Below are positions 49,101-61,100 of a stretch of DNA of 64,000 bases, piece by piece. The DNA comes from Styela clava (taxonomy: Eukaryota; Chordata; Ascidiacea; Stolidobranchia; Styelidae), in NCBI RefSeq assembly GCF_964204865.1, contig NC_135258.1, forward strand, positions 8,299,001 through 8,363,000, in the 5' to 3' direction. A program made the position numbers and the translations under genes. The notes beneath the pieces were generated by a model. It was not told the origin of the DNA, did not search any database, and worked only from the letters and a program-made list of their open reading frames with translations. Numbering within the stretch: position 1 is the first letter of the stretch; each line of letters begins with the position of its first letter.

Positions 49101-52100
49101 AATTTAGACTGCCAAGCACATCATTCAACTTCGCTAGTTTCCTCAGCTAGCCATAACACTACTCAATTCAGTGACTTTAGTGATGTAACAATATGTCAAA
49201 TGATTTTTCTGATTAATTTTATGACGAAACAACCCGGAATGCGATTTTTCGATTACTCTCCGAATGTGACGCGGGCCACAGATAATGGAGTGGCGGGCCA
49301 CATTTGGCCCGCGGGCCTGGGTTGGACCACCCTGATTTAGGTCATACAGGTTCTCTCGCTTTGCAAAAACCTAAATCTTGCAGAGTAGGCTGGATATAAT
49401 TGTTTCTCGGCCTACATTGTATTGTCGCCCCAGCGTGCTTTTTCACTCGCTCGCTCGCTGTGATAATCTTGGTCAAAATATAATATATTTTTCTCTGTCA
49501 CCGTATTATCACGCGCTCGCCGCAACAATCTAGATCAAAATATATTATTTCTTTCTCTTTGTCCATTTTATTGCCGTCCTCTGCGTGTTTTCTATTTCTA
49601 CTCTGCATAAACACAGCCGCGAGTTTATATGTTTGTGCAGATCGTTGTTGTCAGCTATCGCAGTAACTCGTACCGTACGTTGTTAGCAAAGTGACTTTGG
49701 TTGTTAGCAACCAATGAGTATATAAAATTTGGGTCTCGTGTAGTTTCGTACCTAACGTACTTCTAGTTGGCTTGGCTCAACAATTTTTGCATATGTCAAT
49801 CCTAACCCCCACCTGACTACGTCACCGAAAAACGTCATTTCGTCGTCACAGTGGCGTAACGAGGCCCACCAAAGTATGCGGATGGTCGTCCAAAACGCGC
49901 AGACGATCACCCGAAAACGAGCAAGCTATTTCTCTCGTTTTCTTGTCACAACGATCACGATTGGAGAAAGATAGCAACTCGTTATCGGCGGCGCAGATTC
50001 CATTTCGGGCGATTGTAATTATACTTTTGCAAGCCTATGACGTGATGGCATAGTCAGGTTGGGGTTAGGAATAACATATGCAAAATTCGTTATGCTACGC
50101 CCACTGGAAGTACTTGTGGTACTAGACCCAAAATTTGCGTATTGTAGATTTGTAAGGGTAAGTTTGTCAGCTGATTTATTGCTTATTTCAGGCAAACAAA
50201 CTGCCGATACATGGTAAACTTAAATTAATATACCGGTACTGGTAGTAGGATACTTCAGGCTTAAATATTATAATTTGGGAATGCATACCGGTACCGGTAA
50301 TTGATATTGTTGATTGTTATGGCTTGATTCAATTGCTTGTATTGCTAATGAATTTTATTACTTTCAGAAAATATACAAATTCATCTGAATACAAATAGCT
50401 CATTTGCCAATAGACTATTATTATAATTCATGATGCCAAGAGGCCGAAGAAAAACTTCTGGTGTTTGGGATTTTTTCTCATCGCCTTATTCAGATGGTGG
50501 ACAGAAGAAATTTGTAACATGCTCAGTATGCCAGGAAAAACTCAGCTATTGTTAATCAACTAGCAACTTACAAAGTCATCTGAGATCAAAGCATTCAACT
50601 GTGTGGAACCCTTCAGAATCACCCTCTACAAGCTCTTATTCTGGCGCAACCGTTACACAGAAACGAGTGTCTCAAAAAACCATGGATCAGTACAGCAAAG
50701 TTCCATTGAACCAAAAGCGAGCTGAAAAGATTACTGGCTTAATCTCAAATTTTATTGTGGGTGACCTAAGGCCAATTTCCATTGTAGACGGAACGCACTT
50801 CCAAGATTTAATGAAATATGTCGAGCCCAATTATGTAATGCCAAGTCGTCAAACATTCACAAGAATGCTTGAAAACAAATATGCTCTTATGAAGAATAAA
50901 TTAACTTCGGAACTTGAAAATATATCTTCGACGGCACTGACAGCTGACATTTGGAGCAGTTGCAGAATGGAGAGTTTTTTAGGAATAACTTGCCACTACA
51001 TCAAAGAGCAGGAAGAAACTGTTACACTAGAAAGGCGTGTTTGCAGAATGGAGAGTTTTTTAGGAATAACCTGCCACTACATCAAAGAGCAGGAAGAAAC
51101 TGTTACACTAGAAAGGCGTGTACTTGCAATCCGCCAAGTCACACAATCAAACACAGCTGATAATATTGTTCATGGATTGAACTTATACTCTCAGAGTATG
51201 GGATCTCGCCATCTCAAGTTTCTTCCATTGTCACAGACAATGGCGCTAATGTTGTGGCTGCTATGCGACAATGCACTGCTAATCATGGTTGGCAACACAT
51301 CAGGTGTGTTGCGCATATGTTGCAATTGTGTGTGCACGATTGTGTGAAAGTGAACCCAGTAAAGCGGGCTCTTGCTGCTGCACGTCACCTTGTTCAACAC
51401 ATGAAACAATCGTCCCGTGCATTAAATGAACTAAGAACAGCATACGCGGACACACGCCCCAGTGATGAACCAGCCACTTTCAATTTAATAATGGATTGTC
51501 CTACTCGATGGGACTCCACGTACGACATGATACAAAGACTGTGTTCATATCAATGGTCAATCAGACAATATCTGTCAACCCTTCACCGTGATCGGGCAGC
51601 CAGACTGGAACTTTGTGACAGTCATTGGCTGATAATTCAAAAGCTTGTCGACTTATTAGCTCCTATAAAAACCTCAACAAAGTTTCTCCAAGGCGAAAAA
51701 TATTTTTTTCTATCATCAGTCTACCCAATAGTCAAGAGTTTATGCGTTAAATATGAAGAAATGAACGATAGTGACGAAGCCTTTGAGCGGAATTTCAAAT
51801 TCAATATGACATCATCATTAGGAGAAAGGTTCTCCTATGTGCTCAATTTCTCCTTGACCCCAAATGTGTTTTATAAAGCTGCGTATCTGGATCCCCAATA
51901 CAAGGAAAAGTATTTTTCCCAGAGAGAAAAATCTTTAGTTCGAGAAGCCATATTGGAAGAAATGTCGGAATCTCCACGTCCGGAACAACGCCCCACGGAA
52001 AGACCAGTTTTACCAGACTCACCAACCCCATCAAATTTGGACCTCATTCTGGCCTATGGCCAGTCTAATGAAAGGGATTCCTCACCCACAGGTAGCATCA

Positions 52101-55100
52101 AAGATGAGACACAGACTGACGAACTAGCGTGGTACCAACAACAGAAAGCGTCAGAGAACTCCTTGGCATGGTGGAAGAATAACAAGATTACTGCGCCTCG
52201 TCTTTATAAACAAGCAAGGAAATATCTCGTTATCCCAGCTACATCAGCTTCTGCTGAGCGTTCATTTTCCAGTGCTGGCCTCACTGCATCCGAGCTACGT
52301 TCTCGGCTAACTGGTTCACATGTTGAACAACTGACATTTCTCCACTGCAACAATGCAATGCTCTAGTTGTTTGTACTTACAGTTTTAGTTGTTTTATTTC
52401 TGTTTTGTTTCTGATGGTCTTGATTGCACAATTCGATTAAAATTACTGTGTCACAAGTTGCTATTATTTTTATTGATAGCTATAAATATCAATTACTTTT
52501 TGTAAATATACTGTGGATCTGTGGTTTTACTGTGGTATTTCCATCGAAGCCTATTTTCTATTTTACTGTGTCACAAGTTGCTATTATTTTTATTGATAGC
52601 TATAAAATATCAATTACTTCTTGTATTTACACTGTGGATCTGTGGTTTAAGTGTGGTATTTCTAGTAAAGCCTATTTTCTGTTTCACTGGGTTATAATAA
52701 ACTAAAACAAAATTGTGTTGTCTAATTTTAGAATGTACTAGGAATAGTTCAATATTCGGAAATGGCCATCCCTGATCACAGGTTATAAATCTCTCACAGT
52801 TATACCACCTCTCCCAGTGATAATAAATTGGGTAAACAATGCCAACGCGTCGTTTCAATATAATAACAAAAACTGTAGATGCTTTTGAGAGCCTTGCATA
52901 AAGGCGTGTAAATGTGTTTTATAAAATATAATCTTAATAATTTTGCAACAAAATCTTCATATGTCCAATTTCACAATACATCTTGATTTTCATTCTTTTG
53001 CACAATGTTGACAACCAGATACACAAACTAACTGTATTACAATAGTTTATATTGCAAAACCAACTTACACAGGTGCTGCTTTATGATATCTAGCTTTCTT
53101 CAAAGGTGGATCAGCAATACCGTACTTGCTTCTTCTTTCCGCAGCTCTGTCTCGGTATTTAGGTTGTTCCAACATTTGACCTTGTGAAGAGGCAGATTTG
53201 TTTTTTGATCTGAAAACGCAATAGAGCAATTTTTTACACCAGTGGTTGCTAAACATTTTTGGTAAATTCCTCCTGTTGCCTATTTTGGATGAAACTCTTT
53301 ATTTCTTCCCCTATGCATGATACTACTTTATTTATTCAATTTTTGAAGGATCCTTTGCTAGTGTTTGTTCATGTCTCACTCCCGTTTTGTACAGTTTAGG
53401 GAGTTTGTTATATAAATATGTTCAAGAATAAGCAATATAGTAATAATATTATTACAGAGAATACAAAGCAAAAATCCCCCATTTGGAGACGATGCTTTAG
53501 ATCATAGGTTCTCAAAGTGCTCCGTACGGAGCCCCAGGGCTCCGCGATAGAAACCCAGGGGCTCCGCGAGCTATTCGATTACTTTTCAAAATACTGACTA
53601 ATTTTATAACTGTTCAAAGAAGCAATAACAGCTTTGATGAAATCTGACAACAATATAGCCTCGAAATATGGCAAAGAGGCGGAATTAAAAAATGACATTA
53701 TTTATAAGCAGGAGCGCAGCCAGGGTTCTTAAGAGAGAAGGGGTTCAAAATTGGAATTGGAAATTTTCGCGCAACATTCTTCGCGATTAAAAAAAACGGA
53801 TAACGAGAATTCTGTTGCGTAAAATATTCAATCCATGACCGATGCGAGCATTTAACGTGTCTCGTCAGTATAATGTAATTGTGCTCATCGTTACTCACGT
53901 TTGATTCGAGATTACTATTAGGATTACTGAAATGAAAGAATACCATTCTAAAATAACATGAAATATGTGATAAACTGCCAACTATAAATAAATTGGAATC
54001 ATATTTCTGCGATCTTAGGATTCGTCGTACTTGATTTGTTCTTTCGCACTTAAGATTCGTTTTTAAGATAGCGCCGTTTAAAAAATCACAATATCTGGGC
54101 AAAATACGAAAAATTGAAATTTATTTTATTGCATTCGGCTCCGTCGGTAGTTTCAGATTCATGACTTGTAATAACCCTATTAAAAAGCTCCAGCATTTAA
54201 ATTAAGTAAAGTACTTTTAACTTGCTCAGGAATATTAATCTGAAAGTAACAATTATAACATTTCTTTTGGGGCTCCGTGAATAGTAGTCAACCTTTTGAG
54301 GGCTCCGCAACACCAAAAGTTTGGGAACCCCTGCTTTAGATCAAAGGATAAAATCAAGATAAAATTGGTGTATAGTTGCGTTTTATAAATATGATGACAT
54401 TCAATAATTCAAACATTTTTCAATTACCTGAAAGTCTCGACGTTTTGCCTGTGAAGGTCAGACTGCTTTTGATGTTTTTCTAATCCCTCTTTTGATAAAA
54501 AAGCTCGTCTATAAGAATAAATAAGTAAAACTAATAAAAAACTGCCAATCATAATTTAAATACAGGTAATAAACACCATATGAAATACAGAAAAGGTGTA
54601 GAACCTGCGAACCGGGAGAGGGCAAACAGATGTGTGATGGCAAGCATGTTCTTATCAATTAGTATGATGTCCGAAGCACTAAGACACAACTTTAGAGATA
54701 ATAAAATATGGAGAACATAATCTCTTTCTGCAGAGTAGCAAGTGTATTTGTTAGCTTTCGTAAGATCACAGTTCCACTTCTTCAGGCAAAATAATCTATA
54801 TCTTTGTGGAAAGATCATTTTGATACTATCTTGTTTAAGTATCCTTGTGACTACAAACACATACGGATCCAAGTAGAAAGTAAACAAGGAGAAAGAACCT
54901 GCAGTTCAATATACAATATCCTAGTACTTTCGTAATAAAATTAGTTCACCTGCATAACAGACAAGCCATTTTATTCCAATCTGTCATTTGTTTGATTTGT
55001 TCTTCAATACTTAATTGTTGTTGTGGTTCTTCATCATCACTGTCACTACCGGCACCATATGATGATAAACCAGGAATAGAAGATGATGAATGATTTGCCA

Positions 55101-58100
55101 TAACGAGAGGTGACATGACTTCACCCATTGAATTCTTCTACAGAAAGAATTATATCATGGGTTATGAACAGTTTGAAAGCTTGGGTTAAACATATTCTAT
55201 ACTATTATGAGGCTTTTTTTCGATCATACTGAAAAGTTTATTAATCAGAGCCAGAGTCCTATTTTCTTTTGAGTCAAAAACAAAATTCAAAATTTTTCAG
55301 TGTCAGCAGTCGGAACTTTAAATGTTTAGTGACAATAATCAAAACTTATGACAGAAACACAAATAATATTGGAGCAACTAAGTATCGACAACAACAATTA
55401 TTAAAGCCTAGCAAACGCCAACATTCATTGTTACCAACTGAAACTTGGTTTTCTCAGATTTGAAGTCAGAGTCATGTTTGAAAAATTAGAAGTCAAGAAT
55501 TACTGGGGTTTGGATTGTGTTAAACCAATATGGTCTCAATCAACTCTAACTAATTTCTTACATCCTGTATAAGACAGTAGGCAAGAGATGAGAAAAAATT
55601 AAACAGATTGGCTTGTTTACATCATGATTTTAAAACATATAACTACATTATGGTGAGCGTGAAGAAATCCATTATCCAATATTAATCATTAAATTTGAGG
55701 CTCATTTAACAACTCTTGTCATAATGCTACATTACCATTCCAGGTGACTTGAACATATCGTTGGAGAAAGTATCCTTTATCGTAGCTCGTCGTTCTTCCT
55801 CGCTCACTCTCTTCTCAAGCAATGAAAATCCAATATCACCTGGAAACAATATTTACGTTATCATTATGGATGAGTTTCAATTGAAAAATTATGACAGGTT
55901 TGTAGTGTTTATTTTTTATTCATAAATAATCGTAGCACACAAATCATACAAGCTAACAGAAAAGTCTTATAGAGTTTGTCCACGACCAGCTTCACTTTTC
56001 GTTCAAAAATTTCGTAGGGCAACATAGCTCTTGATCAACGAATATCGATAATCCATTAAAACAACAAAGTTGAATAAAGTACTCACCCGTTGATGATTCT
56101 TTCTTAGACGCATTTGTGTTTTCCTCCAATAACTTCTTAGTTTCTTCTTTCTTTTTATTTTGAGCTTTCGCCCATCGCTCCATGTCTTTTGCAATCTGTA
56201 ATATCAATGTTTTTAATAACATATTTCAGATTTATTATCGAAGAAATAAATAACCTAAATCTATTATAGTAGAAACAATATTTGAAACATTTTAAATCAA
56301 ACACTTGCTTATGGATACGAATGATCACATCCAAGAAGTTCAATATGCCAGAATTCTGATTAATTCAAATTTTGTTTAATTTTAATTCTTCGAGCATCTC
56401 TACTACCTATGGATACCAAGAAATGTTAAATCATTGACTTGTAATTTGGAAAATAATTTCACAAAGCAAGTTACAAATATTGAAGTAGACTTTCTAAACT
56501 TTCATTTCCCATACCTTTTTTGCTGTTTTTGATTTCGCTTCTTTGTTGATATTTTCTTTCTTTTTTTCATCGGCAGCTTTTGTCTGTGCTGCCTGCATTT
56601 CACTCGATACTGGAATATATGTGTGAGACTTCTGATCCCAGTATAAATATATACCAGAAAAACTGTTGTAGTAATACTGAAAATAGGGTAGAAATGTGAT
56701 AAATTTGAAGAAGGCTTATGCTGGTATGACATGGCCTAAAGCAGGGGACGGCAACCTTTTGTCGCCCGCTAGCCAAAATTCATGGTTGCGACTTGCGAGT
56801 TATTGGCGGGCAGCATTTTTAGAAAGTTGAAAACTGAACGAATGATACTTTTTATAATGAAAATCAAGAAATGATACATCTCTCAAATAGAATATAGATT
56901 TATTTCTTCATTGAACTGCATCTCAAAAAATTCCATTGGAATATTTTCGGCGCCATTGAACCCTTTGCACTTAGCATTAACTTTTCTGCGTTTTGTTGCC
57001 ATTGGTCTAATTATAACTAAATTATAGGCTCCATAAACGAGTAATTGCGAATTTTCTATTAGTTAGATTATAATATAATTTAGTCTACCGTGTCTCACAA
57101 TAAATTTTGTTACGTAAAGAATATAATCGTCAAAATAGCAGTTTTGTTACTATAATTCAGTGGAACGTCGCGGGCCAGATTATATTACTCCGCGGGCCGT
57201 AGGTTGACGACCCCTGGCCTAAAGCCTCAAAGGGTTAAAACATTGGAGAAACAAGTTAGCATCCAGATCTCGAGTTTAAATCCAATTCAAACACTACCAC
57301 CCAGTGTATAATGAATTAGGTGGGTGATGTGGAAAAAAATTCTGGTCAATTTAATTTATTACAGCTTCTTTCATATTAGTGAATGCTTACACAGAGACTC
57401 ATTAAAAAATAAAATATATTTGCCAAAGTTTTCGATACGGGAATAAAGTCATGGTCATGGTAACAATCGATAGGCTGAACAATTTTATATTTCATGAGTT
57501 GGTAAAAAAAGTGAAAACTATCCAAAAAATCGAATTGTAGTTGTACAAAATATATAAAAATAGAAAGAAATATTCTCTTATATTGTCTAAAATCTATTCT
57601 GCGCTCTGTTAATTTTATAACAAAAAAATGAGTATAACAATAACAACTTACCCTTGTGTTTGCATTGTAGTATAGTCCTGTTGAGGTATCATAATGATAT
57701 CCTGATTTTTCCTCGTAGACATATTTTGAAATATCCGGAGTCGGATATCTCTGTGGTCGCTGCATCTGAGCTTGCATATTGGCCATTGCTTGCCATACCA
57801 TATTTTGCTGCCACATTTGCCCTGGCATGCCAGGCATAGGCAGTTGTGTTGGTGTCGTGGATTTTTTAGGGGGAGCAGCCTGTGAAATTAATGAATATTT
57901 TTTGAAGTAAAATCAAATATTATAATAATTTATATAAAAAAAATAAAATAAAAACTTTCTCCTTTTTCCAACTCTAATTGAATCTAACATTAATCAAAAA
58001 GATGAAATTGGTGAAATAAGTGATATATGAGAATAATAGAAATATTTTGCAGAAAGAGTTTTTTTAACCACCGCAAGTCACAAAAATTTCATAAATACAA

Positions 58101-61100
58101 CAACTACCCAATCTAAACTACTGTTATTTGCAAAATTCTTAATTTATTTTAAAATCATGAAAACTGAACTCACTTCTTTCTGAGCCTTGGCAACTTGAAC
58201 CATTGCAGTTTCAGATTTGTTACCTGAAAATATTGAGAAATAATTAATTTGGTGACAAATACCGGAGAAATAGGGCATGCATAAGTAAGAAGACTTCAGA
58301 AAAGAAAAAATGTTACAGCAACAACATTGCTATTTCAACAGCGAAAAAGAAAAATTATTTAATTATGAATTCAAAGAAGAGTTTTTTTTTTTTTTTAAAT
58401 CAAATATGAAGTATGTCTTCATTATTATTATTACTTATCGATCTTAAGATCGGTAAGTATATTGATAGGTATTTGTCTGTTTGTTTGTCTGTTAGATACA
58501 CGTGATATCTTACGAAAGCGAGGTTGAATCTGCTTCAGATTTGCATGTGCATTCATCATAGTTCGGAACAGAAGCCCATCGATTTTCGATGAGTTATGTC
58601 GTGTAATTAGCGAGTTATTAATTAATTAGTGATGGGACACACGGTGTCACTATGGAGTAAGAGCGCTGTTTTGGGGATCCCCTAACCTCCGACCGATATT
58701 CTCGTTATTATTCTTTGATAAAAATTCAAGGATAATACTCATTACTCACCATTTGTGTCTGGCTTCGCGCCCTGAAAATTAAAAGAAAACAATCATCAAT
58801 TACAACGAGAGAGCTGTTTTCATATAAAAATAATCATATCACACAACAGATCTGATAGTACTTATCAACATTTATGACTGTGACAAAACCATGGCCACAT
58901 CAAACTCACAAAACCGATAGGCTTTATCAAATAGGAACCTCTTTATGCTACAAAACGGTAGCTAATAATATGTAAACACTATGCGGTTTGACACCAACTC
59001 TTATATAGGTGTTATTATTACAACAAATATAACAAAATAGCAATTTAACGTTTATTTTGACAGATAGGACTGACTTTAAATCATACCTCAATCAAATACC
59101 TAATTAGGGAATTAATGTGTTAATCAGCTCCTAAAGGAGAGTGTGGCAAACTAAAAATTTATATAAATAAGTAAAGTATTTGGCCTGCTTTTGCTATCTA
59201 TCGTCCGAAGTAATATGTTTCAGTAACTCACCCCAACTCTCGACCATTTAGCAGCTTCAATAGCGGCAGCAGCTGCGTTAGCTGATGTTGATGATGCTTG
59301 TGGTTCAGGTTGGCGCGGTTGACTGTAGTCAAGTACAACTTGTTTGCCATCTATATTAAACTTCGGTGTTGCAGTTTTCAGATATTCAAGCACTTGTGAA
59401 CATTCCTGAATAAATAGAGTAAAATATACAATATCAACTGTAAGCAATACCAAAGTATAGTTTCAAAGATCCTAAAACCTGAACACCAGAATAATACAAA
59501 GCAAGAATACAATTAAAAACAGTGAGATATGTATGCAATCTTTAGCAAAACCAATCTCACATACCATAACCATCATTTATTTTTACAAATACTTTTTTTT
59601 CCAAATTGAAATTTTACACAAATCATGATTCAAATATCATGATTCAAATTCAGCATAGTTAAATATACTAACAATCAACTATTTCAAATACATTCTAAAA
59701 TTTTCGCATATGAAATAATAAGAGGGTGCTACCGAAGTATGTGCACCAAGATGGCGCACAACCTGAACATATTATTGTACCAGGTTAGGGCTCAGCTTGT
59801 GCGCCATCTTGGTGCACATGCTTCTGGAGCGCAAATAAGAGATTAGATAAAGGCCTTGTAGGTCATGTTATGAGTATTCATTGCCCAATATAATAATTTT
59901 TAAAATGGAAGATCCTCAATCATTCATAAAATCAAAAATAAGATGCGCATACATCTACAGTTTCCCATTGAACGAAGCAAAATCCTCTAGGAACTCCAAA
60001 TTTATCTTTAACAAGTCGAATGTCGACAATTTTAAAATGTGTAATATATTCAAATGAAGCTCTGATAGTTGGCACAGTCGTATTCCGATCCAGTCCCATC
60101 ACAATCATAGCTGAAAAATTATAGAAAACATTTCAATTATATTATGTCTAATTTAGTCTGTGCTTCCCAACCAAGAAAGAAATGCTCTGGTTGTTTATGG
60201 GGGTTAAATACAGAAACATAACTTTGTATTCGGTGTAGTTTTACCAATATTGTTTAGTTATTTGTATTACTGTAATACATAATCACATTATAAACTTGTC
60301 AGAGATTGTGGATATCACAAGATAAATGATTAACCAACTGAGAGAAACATAGTTTTTAGGCATACTGAAATGGTAGGTGTAATATAGGCAAAGTGAGCAA
60401 TGTATAAAAAAAGGATTAGTACGACCATGGTACACCAATATGAAATATCAAAAAACCTAGTTATCACTGAAGATTAAACATGACTCTAAATCTTTACTGT
60501 ATCAGTCTCTACATTTATATTACTATATATTACTTTGTATTGCAAGTGACTTACTGTCTGTCTTTTTGTTTGTTCTTGCCGGATGCCGAAATCTGTCCTG
60601 TAAAAAGAACGATCATGTAAACTACCAAGTAATTTTTGTTGATTTTCGATTTCTTACCATTAAGTCTCAAATTCTTAACAAACTGCAGGGTATTCAAAGC
60701 TACAACTTGACTCCAGGAAGATTGGAAAAAGGACATTGCATTCTACTCCACTTCCTTGCTCACTTCATATCAGTATCTGGTTGTTTACAGCTTTATGGGA
60801 GGGAGTAGGTGATAGCATAAAACAACTTGAAATTTCAAAAATTGAGTTCGATTTAATTCATCTTACCCTCTCTCCGTCTCGTCTGTCAAATGAATCTCTT
60901 CTTCGATCATGATCGTCACGTTTATCACGGTCTCGTCTACCTCTCTCCGAACTGTGATCATGTCGATCCCGTTTTGTTCGATCATAGTAATCCTTTCTAT
61001 CTCTGTCATGGTCACGTCGTTCCCGACTACCTCCCCTTCTATCGCGATCATAATCACGACGGTCTCGACTATCGCTTCGTTTCTCCCTACTTCCGCTTCT

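Larger units (their letters stand above)
48680..52774. mobile_element. 4.1-kb hAT transposon with degenerate transposase and nested insertions
   Basis: The termini CAGGAATGGCCAATTCGAAT and the inverted TTCGGAAATGGCCATCCCTG define the ends. ATCACAGG flanks both sides exactly (48672-48679 and 52775-52782). The element contains a hAT transposase reading frame (50430-52366), a nested hAT MITE (48859-49334) and a foldback repeat (49731-50140). It lies in the intron between the [13 protein letters not shown] exon and the preceding exon of the RBM5/10-like gene, whose splicing it apparently tolerates. Confidence 0.92.

Noticed and set aside
60657..60745. Possible extra exon of the RBM5/10-like gene (minus strand, with a good AATG/GTAAGAA donor)
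   Set aside because: Including it breaks the reading frame into the RRM2 exon, and no good acceptor or domain similarity supports it; the neighbouring exons join in phase without it.
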